Assembly: GCA_021186555.1 (NCBI GenBank)
Contig: JAJKFL010000013.1
Location: 29,034,743 to 29,098,742, forward strand
Reading direction: 5' to 3'
Length of the DNA: 64,000 bases
Origin: Reticulitermes speratus
Lineage: Eukaryota; Arthropoda; Insecta; Blattodea; Rhinotermitidae
Below, in pieces: positions 12,471 through 23,924 of the stretch. The notes below the pieces were generated by a model, which was not told the origin of the DNA, ran no database searches, and saw only the letters and a program-made list of their open reading frames with translations. Position 1 is the first letter of the stretch. Each line of letters starts with the position of its first letter. The position numbers were made by a program, and so were the translations under genes.

Positions 12471-13469
12471 GCAGTCCAAGAAGAATTGTTGTTAAAGCAT
12501 TAGTTACATAATGTACATAAAATAAGCACGTGGTGGAGAAGGCGTACCTCCGTCGGTCCACGTTTCGTCTCAGAAACAGCTGAGTAGTTTGCGTTGGCAC
12601 TTCGTAGCATGGCCCTACACGAAATGTTATCGGACGAATTAATTATGGCTCGTATTGGCTTTACGTGGCCACTGAAAATGAGGTTGAAGTCTGTAATTAC
12701 TGTTACGTAGCAAAATGTAAATTGCATTAAAATATACAATTTCCGTTTGAAATACTTTCGAACAAAATACAAATACCAGTAACATTTGAACAAAGAACAT
12801 GAGAACTACAGTAAAACTTGCCTGTAATGGAACCGCAAGGGACCAGGTTTTTTTCTGTTACAGGCGGGTTTCGTTTAATACAGGTACGTGAAGTTAAATT
12901 TAAGGTACTCGGGACTGTGAAAGTTTTCCGCTAAAGACAGGATTACGTTCTATCCAGATTCCGTTGAAGAGAGGATTCACTGTGCAGGCCTGTTTTGATA
13001 AGCTGAGTTGAGCTCCAGTAGATTTATATTTGTAATAAGCAAATATCGATGTGGGTGAGGTATACAAAGTTGGAAGTAACACATTCGGAATATATATTTT
13101 ATTGCAAATTAGATTACAACTTCCCGTTCTTGTAGAATGCAACATTTGCTTAATATCTAGACCCTCAGTCTTCTGTATAATTCTTCTACTTTGTTCTTTT
13201 TCTTTCTCCCTCCTTTATTTGAAATGGTGCACAGTATAAGCCGCAGTAGCGCGAGTTGTCTTAAGGACGCATTCCATTGTCGAGCTTTCTTTGTGACGAT
13301 GATGGATGGGAACTCCGGGCATTCGTCTTATCACGCTTAGAGCGATACGATTTAATGGCTTATTCGTTTTACCTCACTATTATTCTCGATGTACCTGTGC
13401 TAGTAATGCGACATTTGGACTGTGACAGGATTTAAGTGCGCGCCATGAAGTCGTATGGAGGATTGGATG

Positions 13470-13695
13470 TGGGTTTATACCTCCACCCATTCCTAACTTC
13501 GGCACTAGATGGAGGTGAGTGATCAGCTTCACACCTTGGCCGCTTTAACCCCGGGAAATAGTACCGGTACCCATGCTATAGTAGGGTATGTGGGCCTCAG
13601 AGCCAGTTCGGACAAAAAATCTCATGCTCCTGCCGAGACAGAGAATCGAACCACTGTTGTTCGGTACCCTCTTTCGTAGCCTGGTGACTACGCCA
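13470..13695 (-). mobile_element. SINE family B copy
   Basis: The minus strand carries the tRNA-like head (GGCGTAGTCACCAGGCTACG), a B-box-like GGTTCGATTCTC, and the body with TTAAAGCGGCCAAGG and CACTCACCTCCATC. It aligns over its length with the 44.1 and 63.5 kb copies, with scattered substitutions and short gaps. Confidence 0.82.
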
Positions 13696-13699
13696 AGAA

Positions 13700-16240
13700 A
13701 GAAAATAACATTGCTTGGCTGAGTGCAGGCAAGACGTACCAGTTTTTAACGCAGACGCTCTTTTGATGTCCATTAGCCATAATTTTTATTTCAATTACAT
13801 GTAAAGGAAGTCCGTAAACTAGTTAAGCAACATCTTTCCTAGGCGCACATAAGCGAATTGTTTTTGCGGATAGGGTTTACCGAGTACAGCAGCGGTTGAC
13901 ACGTTCTAGTTGAATGTGCGGGAATGCTGCAGTTAAGCAGTAAAGCTGGCACATGAGGCAAACTAGATGTCCTTGGGTGACGTATTGTCGTACTTCTGCC
14001 CTATATTCCGAACACCAGGTAGTTCGAGAAGCCACATAATTTTGTCTTGTGTATAAACATTACAAACCGTGGATACATATGACCATATAGTGCATTCGGC
14101 AGAATTTGGTACAAAATGGAAATCACCGATAATTGAAGCCAACGGTTGGCACATCTGTAGCTGGCAATTGAGATATGTATTTCCAAATTTTAGGGACATC
14201 ATATCAACAAACGCACTTGACTTCCGTCAGCATTCTGTTCTCGCCTGATGAAATTGTAACAGTCTCTGATATTCTCGTTCTTTGAAGTCCTTCCTGTTTG
14301 GTTCTGCATACCATAAATGATTTCTTATGGGATGTACGGTCTATTTTGTCCGCTTACGTAAAGTAGAAACGAGTAGAACCGAAACAGATTTGTTTACATG
14401 TCGTACGTTGAGTCGTGATGTGAAAGGAAAGGAAGATGAGAAGAAATGAAGAAAAGAAGGAAGCATTTGACACTCCATTGGGGTCATGGTTGTGTTAGGC
14501 CTCTGTAGGCCTGTGCGTTAAACACAGCTGTCGGCTATAGACTTGTTATTGATCCTGTACCTTACAACGTCTGCTGTTACAGCTACCAGATTTCGTGGAC
14601 TGTAATTGGGGTATTGTGTCCCATGGTGGGTAGACAAATGGACACCATTAAATTTAATGCAACAGGCGACGCATATAAACGTCACGTCGCGATATTCTAT
14701 AGCGATGACACGAAAGTCACACTGGCCTACGGAATTTACTTGTAAGATGTTAAAGGAACTTTCCACTGCAACGTAATTTTCTGCTTTTTTAATGATTATG
14801 GAATAGTTACGTTAGTGACTGTGTGCGGTGGCACTACTCTCGCCTTAGGACTTTTTTTGGCTCATTCTTTTCCCAAAATTAACTAGTGGTCATGCAAGAT
14901 TACAGCAGTTAAGTTTGAAATTTGGTTTGTTTGCCAGGGTTTGGGTTTTTTTGACGATGTTTGGAGCAATAATAATAATAATAATAATTGGACCATGCCA
15001 TACTGTTTGTCTTGTTCCTGTGCTTTAATCTCAAGTCAGCTGACTGAGTTAGACTAACTTATAATGGCGGTCTGTAGGCCTACTAGCCAATTTATTTTTA
15101 ATCTTACTTTAAAAACTGGCCACGACAATGTGCATGTGAGAAGTCTATCTGGAACGCCTACGTTAGGTTGGGGGGGGGGGGGCGTCTGTTTTGCTTACTT
15201 AAGGGCGGGTAGGTAGGTTTGTTGGGTATTTTTTAAGATTGGGATGATTGTTTGTACCTCGATATGTTTTAGTTGCTTGACAGCTGCTTTCGTCTTAACA
15301 GTATAGCTTGACTGTCTTCATTCAGCAGTTTATGTGGTGGCACGAGCTCTCTAATGATTTTTGTCTGACAAGTGCAGCCTATTAATTTATTTTATCTGCA
15401 AAAAGTTCAACCATTCGACCTACTTCTCTGTTGAAATTTTGTCACGAAAAGGCTTTATCGTAACCATGAAGCCAGTTTTGGTTTTTTCCAGTCCTTGTTA
15501 ATTAATTTCTCCAAGACCAATCTGTCTTCCGCAGCAGTATTTGCTCTAACATCCAGAATGTTATTCTCTTACACTGCCACAGTCTAACGTTCTAAACTTC
15601 AAATAATTTAAAGCTGTACTGTGGGACTTTACCGATTAAGTCTTCCAATTTAAAAATAAGTTTATGTCACTGTATATAGGTTATTAATTTAGAGGAGACG
15701 GTGTGCTGATATTCATAAAACCTCTGTCAAACCTTTGTCCTCTAAATACTAAGAATTTTTCTTTTCACTCATCGACGCTAGAACGTAAGTTTTTTTTAAT
15801 GGTCGAAATTTTTCACCTAAGTCAGTGTTGTCCCAGTAATATTCCGCGAATCTCGAAGAACTGAAAATTAGTGTTCAGCAACAAAATTCCTTAGTGATAT
15901 AGAATTATACTTTATTGCTATTGTAAACTTCGCTTAAAATAATTTTCATTTTTATTTGACGGTGATCCTTTCGTTCAAGTGTTCCCGATTTGTTACATTA
16001 CTGCAATAAGTACAATACCCATATTGGTTTCAAGGTTGATTTTTCGCATACAGGAAATGTCTAAACATGTGAAACTAAATAACATGTTGCTCTCACATCC
16101 TTCTGTAACATTTGATTATTATTATGCCGACTTATTTGTGACCTACCTTTTTGGTTTCATTATAGGAATTTTATTAGGGGTTCCGCTGAAGTTTTTGAGT
16201 CGGAAAGGGTTTCATGGCTAAATTAAACTGGGAAACAGTG
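13700..16240. other. Gene-free stretch
   Basis: No gene recognised. It contains an AAT microsatellite (14968-14989) and a G run (15169-15182). The 80-codon + ORF at 15979-16221 is AT-rich and hydrophobic, with no recognisable family. Confidence 0.45.
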
Positions 16241-16248
16241 TCCTAGAG

Positions 16249-16425
16249 CAGTGGTATTCAACCTGGGGTACGCGTGCCCCCGGGGGTACGCGAAGACATC
16301 TTAGGGGGTACGTAAAATTAAAAAAAAAGTATATTATTTCATGATAAACACTGAATAATCAGGGCCAGATTTAGGGTTAGCCACAAGAGACCCGGACGTA
16401 AGGACATGCGATTTTGGAGCGCCAT

Positions 16426-16456
<31 letters not shown>

Positions 16457-16693
16457 TCCTTTATTCGATTCTTATATGGGCGCCTAGTTTCATTTTATTC
16501 CACATAGTGCGTTGGAATGTGACTGAACACTATTGGGAGGGATTAACGTTTTCGCTAATACTGTTTATTTAGTTTATTTTAGATGTAGATGATAGACTAT
16601 GTATAACTTGAATTATGCACCAACAACTTTGGGGGTACAAAGTTGAAGAGAAATTATATCTGGGGGTACAAAAAAAAAGGTTGAATACCACTG
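16249..16693. mobile_element. hAT-type MITE with 8-bp target duplication
   Basis: Terminal inverted repeats CAGTGGTATTCAACCT and AGGTTGAATACCACTG bound a 445-bp element. TCCTAGAG occurs directly on both sides (16241-16248 and 16694-16701): an intact 8-bp duplication, the hAT signature. Both ends contain GGGGGTAC-rich subterminal repeats. A CT/CA microsatellite sits inside (16429-16457). There is no transposase, so it moved using an enzyme supplied elsewhere. Confidence 0.93.
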
Positions 16694-16701
16694 TCCTAGA
16701 G

Positions 16702-18230
16702 GAAACAAAGTTACTTTTTCAGATGGCTATTAATGATTTGCGAGTGTGTCTCCTTCTGTCACTCTCTTTCGTGATCAGGTACAAACATAACTACACCGGT
16801 ATTTTTACGTCTGGCGTGAAAATTACACCGTTGCGGACCTTTCGATATTGGTACCTTATAACTCCATGTCCATTATACTGTCAATCTGAATATAAGAGGT
16901 GAAAATACTAGGATCTATTAGCGGCATTTTTATATGACCCTGAAATTATGTATGGCGGCCACTGACTTGAAAATCATGGAACATTTGCAAACATAATTTT
17001 AAGAGAAGTACAAAAATAATACCGTGGCTACTTACTGTAGTGGAGATAACGGATGAATAGCCTTCAAGTGAAGTGTATATGAAGATATATCGCGAACAGA
17101 TGCACTGTTAGTACCAGTGGTGTAAAGCCCTACGCGTTCTGATTCTGCAATGAATAGTGAATTTAAACTTATTTCAAGTTGACGTTTGTTTCCAGACAGA
17201 TTTTCCTGTGCCCCTTTAAAAGAACTGAAGTGCTGTCAGGTCCCAACAATGAACCGAGTTCTGCCGTGGGATTGGCACCACTGTTCACGTGTTTCCACTG
17301 TGCACTGCCCTCACAATGGCGGTGAGAGTGAGAGTATCATTGATGGAAATAATTCCGCCATTCCTGGCATCATACTACTTTTGCATTGTTGCTATTGCTG
17401 TATGTTTGGGCATGCGTACAGCTGGCCAGTGGCAGGCTGATCGCTGAGGGGTTCCGACTCAGCGAGTACCAAATTAGATTTGTCCCTGACCAAGCTCTCG
17501 GGCATGCCGTGCGCCGCTAGCAGTGAGTGTAAAGGACCGTGCTGGGACGTACAGTGGCGGTGTAAGGGCTCGGTCGAAACTCATATGACGTCCTACTTTG
17601 TGCCTTGTGGTTCGGTCAAGTTGGAATGTGGAAATGACAATGTGTGCTTCACGGTTACTGCGTGTGTTGTCCGGTGCAGTTTGTTGACAATCGGTTACAA
17701 CTTACTACACTTCACAATAGCTTAGTTCGGACTGTCTTCGTAGAACGTCAGCGAAAATTGCTTCATAAATAAATATCTATTCTTTTTGTCGGATTTGAAA
17801 GAGATTTACCTCCATGTATTCTCAGAGGAAGTTATCCAAATCTTGTGTAACATTCTTTGAGATTCATAGGTGTTTTTAGACTGGAAGAGAGCAGTTGCAG
17901 TGTTTATATTTCGGTTAGCAATCTGATCCAGCGTCAGAGCTGCATGGTTTCGATGAGTCCTCTTGGTAACGTGTCATGAAGTATGCCCACAAAGATTCAG
18001 TGACGTTGGTTCAACAGATTTGCGGTAATCCTTGCGGCATGAAGTTGTGTGGTCTTGCATAATTGTTTACGTAATTATTTTTCCATGCGTTTCCTTTTTT
18101 GCATTACCTTGATTCTACCTTTCGAAGATTTGGCTCAGGGAAAGTGCAGTTTCGGACAGTTAAATGTATAGCTTCATTTCGGCAAGTTTGGCCAGGGCAT
18201 ATAAAAGAAAGACATCTTACTGTGATGCAT
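16702..18230. other. Gene-free stretch with a Cys-rich open frame
   Basis: No gene recognised with confidence. The + strand from 17504 (ATG) to 17725 encodes 73 residues with nine cysteines (MPCAASSECKGPCWDVQWRC and on). Another frame just upstream reads RLIAEGFRLSEYQIRFVPDQ. Neither has a recognisable domain, convincing splice sites or a signal peptide. They may be chance or a decayed element. Confidence 0.35.
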
Positions 18231-18231
18231 A

Positions 18232-18460
18232 CTTGCCAGTTCCTTGTTCAGATGAACACGTGGTTGTGACACTGCTAATTATCAGTTACATGCTTGCCAG
18301 GTGCTTGTTGTCCAGGACACATATTTGTGACATTGTAGATACGTAATTACTGTGAATCCTGGGTGCTTGTTGCCCAGGAGAACACGTGATTGTGACACGT
18401 GTGTGTCTATTGCTTGTCCAGCAGGACACGTGGTTGTTTTGACACTGCAGATGGTCAGCC
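18232..18460 (+). repeat. Degenerate tandem repeat, about 4 units
   Basis: Four diverged units each contain CTTGT, CCAG and ACACGTGGTTGTGACAC-type blocks, at roughly 18244, 18302, 18366 and 18412. Spacing is uneven (about 45-65 bp), so it is an old minisatellite rather than a fresh array. Confidence 0.6.
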
Positions 18461-18649
18461 ACTTTGGATGACAGCGCACGTCTGTGTACACAGAGGCCCA
18501 AGGATCGTAGAACCACCATCGATTTCCGCCTGCATTACTACTGTACTGTGGAGCAGAGTTATCAACAAGTGGTCCGCTGATTGCTGCTGGTTTGGGAATT
18601 GTAGTTCGCTTATCTCTGGAAAACAGTAGGATTTGCGGAGAAGGTGTAT

Positions 18650-18745
18650 TGTCATCATATGTGCGTTTCGTATTTCTCTACAGCTCTTGTTAGAAACATT
18701 TTCCCTCCAATAAATATGTAGCGAGATACCGTCGAAATGCACATA
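18650..18745 (+). mobile_element. Dispersed repeat fragment (5.7/42.5 kb family)
   Basis: The block TTTCTCTACAGCTCTTGTTAG, AAACATTTTC and GCGAGATA lines up with 42640-42700 (+) and with the reverse complement of 5920-5975. Only about 90 bp are shared. Confidence 0.5.
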
Positions 18746-18857
18746 TAAATTTTATATTGTTCATTCCGTGCACTATCGATAATCAACTCACTACACTCAG
18801 TCCAACAAAATGCACTATATTGTACCCGGATATTTTATATTACAATATCGCGTTGAA

Positions 18858-18903
18858 CATTCCTACATGTTTCGATCTCTTATGGGATCATCATCAGGGA
18901 ATC
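18858..18903 (-). ncRNA. Hammerhead ribozyme-like motif, left arm
   Basis: The 46-nt minus-strand motif matches the right-arm motif. It has the CTGATGA core, an extra T, stem II GATCCC/GAGATC (one mismatch) closed by ATAA, GAAA, palindromic ACATGT, then A as the cleavage base. Stem I keeps five pairs (ATTCC with GGAAT); the sixth is mismatched. Core bases are intact. Confidence 0.6.
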
Positions 18904-19121
18904 ACACTAAAGTGACACTTCACAAAACCGAACTAGCAATCCATGCACACAACAAAAAGACGTAAAATGTCAACCATTGAAAATGTGAGCGTTTGTTGTA
19001 CAATGGATCCTGGTATACTGTGTTTTGGAGACTGCCTACATTGTAACCGGTTGACCCTTTTACATGTTTTTATTGTGTACCTGGATTGCTAGTTTCGTTT
19101 TGTGAAGTGTTATTTTAATGT

Positions 19122-19167
19122 CATTCCCTGATGATGATCCCATAAGGGATCGAAACATGTAGGAATG
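19122..19167 (+). ncRNA. Minimal type I hammerhead ribozyme candidate
   Basis: Stem I pairs CATTCC (19122-19127) with GGAATG (19162-19167), six of six. The core CTGATGA is 19128-19134. T19135 is unpaired. Stem II pairs GATCCC (19136-19141) with GGGATC (19146-19151) around ATAA. GAAA is 19152-19155. Stem III is the palindrome ACATGT (19155-19160), giving two pairs in one molecule or six between two. The predicted cut follows A19161 (GTA, an allowed NUH triplet). Tiny stem III hammerheads that work as dimers are known in Penelope-like retroelements. The extra T between A9 and stem II departs from the textbook core and may lower activity. Confidence 0.7.
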
Positions 19168-19234
19168 TTCAAAGTGATATTGTAATATAAAATATCTGGG
19201 AACAATATAGTGCATTTTGTTGGACAGAGTGTTG

Positions 19235-21360
19235 TGAGCACATATATATCTTCATGTAAAATTGTCATTAAATTGTCCTGTGAACAGAAACAGAAATGAA
19301 ACGAGGATTTTTAATAAAATTGTCGAATATCATGTTCATTCAAAATTCCATTATCCGTTCTTGAGTTGTTTCATATGAACAGAGGGACATCTGTTTTAAT
19401 TGTCTCTCCGCGGGGATGCGAACGCGTGTAAAACGCAGTTTATTCAGGCATTATTAGAGCGTATAACTAAAGTACTGAACGATGCTCTTCTTATATCAGT
19501 AAGTGCTATCGGGAACAGAAGTAATTCTGTAGCAAGAAACTGTGTTCTGCTGACAAAAAAAAACTGTATTTTATGTTGAAAGTTTAGCATACTTTCCTTC
19601 CTAAAAAGTATAGAATTCGGGCTGCTGAGATTACAGTGCTCTTTGTGATAATGTAACTCCCGTTTCAACTTCTTGAATCAGTTGACCAATTTTCGCGAAA
19701 ACTTGTGTCAACATTATGCCATTGGAGTACACCCCTTTCCGTTTACTTATACGGTTAATACGAGAAGTCTGACTTGCACATCATGTACAAACGCTACATG
19801 CATAAAAGACCTAAACATGTCTTGTTATAATTAGACATAATTCAATAGGTAGTGTTTTTATGTAGATTTTTCACTACAGTTACAAAGAGGTTGTTTTTTT
19901 TCCATTGTACGTATCGGTTGGATGATCGATCCGATACCTAGTTTCCATAGGCAGTTGGTTATTGGAACAACTGTTTCCATCCTCTTAGCCTTTGATGTTT
20001 ATCAGTGTATATCTACATGCGAAATAAAGAGTAATAATAACAAGGCCGAAAAACCGACCGAATATTGACAGGCTTCCGGATCTTTGTCAGGACCTCCTGT
20101 TGGTCTGGTTGTACAGTCTGGAAGCCGGAGGAGAGTTTCGGGCGCCGGTCCACCGTCTCCGTATCGAAGTACAAATCGGTACTTCGACTGCCGATGGTTG
20201 GGGAGAAGGCAAACGTATCAGCTTTCGTTACCTGTCAATAAATCGAAGGAAACTGGTTGTTATTCTGTTTAGTGTTTTGGGTGTCCTCTGTTTAGACGTG
20301 TAATAACTGCTAGCACATGTATTTCTCAGTATTTGCTAAATGAAGACGCATCTTAGGTCAAAGTTACTGTAATTATCGGTTCATTTCACTAAATATTGTT
20401 CTTCAGACATCTTGTCCTTAACAAAACCCGAGTCACGCAGCTATGCCAACAGTTACATAAAACAGGCACACGTGTGTTTGAAGTAAATATTGTCATATAT
20501 AATCTTCAAGTCCTGTGTATAAACAGAGATTATATATTGAGTTACCGAGCAACTTGGTGTAGCTTAACCTTCGAGACTTTTATTCGAGGGGTGTCCGGTT
20601 CGAATCTAATGGCCATAAATTAGGGTTGGACGAAGACGTCATAGCCGCAGTGGTGCTAGCAGTAGCCCATGGTGTCCTTTGCGGACGGGACCATTCACCT
20701 GGTATGTCAGCATTATCTGTGCCTCAGTCCTCATGGGGGACTGTTGTAATGCGCTCTTTTTGTTCGCCCAGAACAATCCGCGAACAGTTTGCTTGGGCCG
20801 GGCTCTTTGATGGTGGTGGTGGTGATGGTGGTGGTGGTGATGGTGGTGGTGGTGTGATGATGATGATGATAATAATAATAATAATAATAATAATAGAGTT
20901 CAGTTCTTTCAATGCTTGGGACAACTCACTGATTGACAGCGGGACAGGCCCATATGTATGTGTACGTGTGATTATAAAGTTACGTGTCAGCCACGTAACG
21001 TATTTTACGATAAGTACAGTGGAATGTAATGTAGCGTATGATAATTTCTACGCTTCCTTCACATGTGCTGACATTCATGCTGCTCGTGTTTACGCAAGGC
21101 ATTAATTAATGTCAAGATAACTTAGCTCCCGATTATCCGCCGTACCAACAAGGCAGCCGTCTGAATTTGTTACGCGCGCAGAACAGTAGCGCTGTTCATT
21201 AACGTTGAGAAGGTCTCGACAACTTGTAGCATGTTTGGGTTAGACCTACGTAGATACACTATCACACGTGTGGCGCTCTGTAGATCGTGACTGCGGGTTT
21301 CGGTGTGCTGGGTAGGAACTGTACTCTGTAAAGCCTTTCTTGCTGTATAGTGGGGCATTC
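19235..21360. other. Gene-free stretch
   Basis: No gene recognised. A tRNA-like stretch with GGTTCGAATC near 20595 may be a SINE head remnant. An ORF at 20100-20303 (+) has no known domain. The GGT/GAT/ATA microsatellite is listed separately. Confidence 0.45.
20811..20894. repeat. GGT/GAT then ATA microsatellite
   Basis: A compound triplet repeat: GGTGGTGGTGAT-type units followed by GATGAT and a run of ATA. It keeps frames open on both strands, producing poly-Gly, poly-Pro or poly-Ile in translation. These ORFs should not be taken as genes. Confidence 0.95.
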
Positions 21361-21373
21361 GCCCAGGAAAGAT

Positions 21374-21641
21374 TTTTTTTTCTATGGCTCGACAGCCTTA
21401 TATGGGCCTGGGCCTCCTCGTTTCGTCGAGGTTTCATGGTCATACACATTTGAGACACACCACAGTCGGTAGTTCTCCTCTGGACGAGGAACCAGCTCGT
21501 CGCAGAGACCTCTACCTGACAACACACAACACTCACAAGAGACAGACATCCATGCCCCCGGTGGGATTCGAACCCACGATCCTAGTAAGCGAGCGGCCGA
21601 AGACCCACGCCTTAGACCGCACGGCCACTGGGATCGGCGCA
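21374..21641 (-). mobile_element. tRNA-derived SINE, family A, with target duplication
   Basis: A minus-strand copy with the full head (B box GGTTCGAATCCC), body and a terminal A run (T run on +). CAGGAAAGAT flanks it on both sides (21364-21373 and 21642-21651): a 10-bp direct repeat consistent with LINE-driven retroposition. It is the best-preserved insertion of this family here. Confidence 0.95.
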
Positions 21642-21651
21642 CAGGAAAGAT

Positions 21652-23174
21652 ATCGTATTCACTTCCCTGAACTCCAGTAACCCGTTGCTTTGAAGTTGTA
21701 TCATGACGTCTGTAATACGAAGAGTTTATTGTTAATTCTTCGGTTCTTTCATTAGACCGTATGCGTCTGATCTGCACGTACATTATACACTTTGATGTAC
21801 TCTTTATTTAAGTTCCTGTTGTTTATATACGACGTTGTGTAATCTTGAATTGAGTTTCAACAGAGTGAATTCTGCCTTCCCTTACTTTACTTATAAATAA
21901 CTCACTTATACGCAAGACATTTAAGTTTCTTTTGCATATTTACTTCTTCTGTCTGTCTCTGCTCGTCTTTGTAAGAGAGTTCCATCCTCCTTTATTTCGT
22001 ATTGCCTTTCGTAACTGACTCTGTAGCGAGCGAGCACCAAAGGTAGCCTGTTTTGTTTTAATCACGTGTTGTACAGCACTTAATCACATTGAGCGGAGCA
22101 CTGGTGATACACTGTTTGGTCCTTGTGCCGCGTCATGACACGATCTCAACTGTAGAGGTTATAGAATGTCGGGTACTGAGAGAGAATTCCATCATGAATG
22201 GCGAATAAGTCAGGATTTGGAAGAAGGCATTTGTGATCGTATGAAATTGCTGTCTCAGAATTCGCTTGGACGGAATGAGCAAAAGCATGAACACAGCGAG
22301 GGTCGAAGGTAACCCTGTCGAAATTTGAACCTCCTACCTCCCGAATGTATAAAATCAAGTGTCACGGCTACCCCGTCTTACTGTTTAAGAATGTAGCCTG
22401 ATATTTTCATTTAGCTTCCCGTCTTTCGATTGCATTTGCTTCGTACCTTAAATACTTCAAAACAATTGCTCTCCAGCACATGATACGTGTCTTGATTTAT
22501 CTGGCAACTTTTATGAGTAGAAACAGTTTTGACAGGATAATATCAAATGTTCGGTGCCTGTACGCTTTTTCCTTCTAGTGACTTCCTTCACGCTTGACTT
22601 CTCTAACTCCAAAGTATCTTTAAATGCACACTAATAAGGCACTTCGGGTTTTACGCATTATGCTTTGTGAGAAGAGAGGCGTGCTTATCCGCAATCAAAA
22701 TCGAAAGTCCTGAAACTCATCAAAATCATATTTAAACGTTTAATAACGACGTCACTGCATTCACTGTATTTTTACGAGACCAGTTTGTTAATTCTGTGTG
22801 GGGATATAATCGCCGTTTATTTCAAGACGCATGCGAAACCGATAAATTCACCGTGTTGGCAAAAAGCAGACTTCGTCAGTGTAATTCTACAATTACTAGT
22901 TACGTTTGTAATGTAGTACATTTTTAGCTCCATTTTCTTGGTCTCTAAAGAAGGTCATGCCTACCGTGTGATCATATTCGAATGCTCCTGTGTCTGTTTT
23001 CTCTAATAACTGAAACCAGTGCATGTATTTTCGTACAAGAACATCATGTCATTAGTGTCAACCAAACGTCCGCTATTGCTAACATCAACGTAGCGACCGC
23101 GTAAATGTCAGAACCGGGAGCGATACTACCGCCCTTATTTTGAGATGACACATCCCCGTTGTGTTTTCAGTTAC
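21652..23174. other. Gene-free stretch
   Basis: No gene or repeat recognised. Only short chance ORFs, the longest about 70 codons. Confidence 0.45.
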
Positions 23175-23225
23175 AGACATATTTCTCAAAATCAGTCACA
23201 CACAGCACATAAAATGGAATAAAAC

Positions 23226-23263
23226 AGGCGACATGTTCGGCTGATTAAGCGATCGTCAGGCCC
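23226..23263 (-). ncRNA. Hammerhead-like motif, damaged
   Basis: Minus strand: stem I GGGC with GCCT (one G-U), core CTGACGA, extra T, weak stem II (GCT/AGC), GAAC where GAAA is required (one A deleted), palindrome ACATGT and the classic GTC cleavage triplet. Loss of one A in the core should inactivate it. Confidence 0.45.
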
Positions 23264-23380
23264 GTATCAAGAAAAATAAAAAGATACTTGACACTGCAAT
23301 AGGCGCGAGATCTCCACCTTTACAATGTGATAGTACGCTGTAATGTATCTGTGAATAAAAAAATATTTTTAATATTCTTG

Positions 23381-23425
23381 ACAAGGGCCTGTCGATGGCT
23401 TAATCAGCCGAAACATGTTGCTTGT
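23381..23425 (+). ncRNA. Hammerhead-like motif, core mutated
   Basis: Core reads CTGTCGA (A6 changed to T). The remainder is well kept: extra T, stem II GGCT/AGCC with loop TAATC, GAAA, palindromic ACATGT, cleavage triplet GTT, and stem I GGGC with GCTT using G-U pairs. The core change should abolish catalysis. Confidence 0.45.
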
Positions 23426-23924
23426 TTTATCCTATCTTATATGTTGTGTGTGATCGATTTTGAGAAATATGTCTATACCGCCCTTGCTTTATGCTCCTGG
23501 CTTTGTACAAATCTTTGAAAAATAAAAAAAAAAAATAGTACAGGTTCTTTTTATAAATGTCCAACGCCAACATGAAGTTACTATAAACTTGTTTTTTCTC
23601 TCAATTTGGTGAACGTCTGGGTTAGACGCGTCATATATTCTAGTTGAACAATATTTTGGTCAGCCCATCTTCCCATGTAATTGGTATGCTTTCAGTTCAT
23701 CCCGTTTTTATCCTTACCTGGAATTCCCAACCTGTGTTGCTATGTCCGTCCAGTCGTACCACTGTACTTGGTGTCTCAGAGACAAACATAATTTCGCTCG
23801 TGTTACATTACTAGTTACAATTCTTGAACACGTAAATGGACTCGCGCTCTTTTTTGTCTGGGCTTCTTCTTAGAGGGTAGAATTAACCATATGTTTTAAC
23901 CGAGCACACTGTGTGTTCCATTAA

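Larger units (their letters stand above)
18793..19232. mobile_element. Foldback element with hammerhead-like motif in each arm
   Basis: About 120 bp at the left (from ACACTCAGTCCAACAAAATG) reappear inverted at the right (ending CATTTTGTTGGACAGAGTGT), with high identity. Each arm carries CCTGATGATGATCCC..GATCGAAACATGT, pointing outwards from the centre. The roughly 200-bp centre has no ORF. The arrangement fits a short non-autonomous element or the remains of two inverted terminal repeats. Penelope-like elements are the known carriers of such ribozymes, but no Penelope protein is seen. Confidence 0.8.
23175..23474. mobile_element. Foldback/MITE-like element with hammerhead-like arms
   Basis: AGACATATTTCTCAAAATC at the left is repeated inverted at the right end. 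The inverted repeats run about 75-80 bp and include GGCTGATTAAGC. Each arm holds a hammerhead-like motif facing outward, as at 18.8-19.2 kb. The sequence of the arms differs from that element, so the two are relatives rather than recent copies. No ORF of note. Confidence 0.8.

Noticed and set aside
20626-21105. 159-codon open frame
   Set aside because: It is carried by the GGT/GAT/ATA microsatellite and has no recognisable domain.
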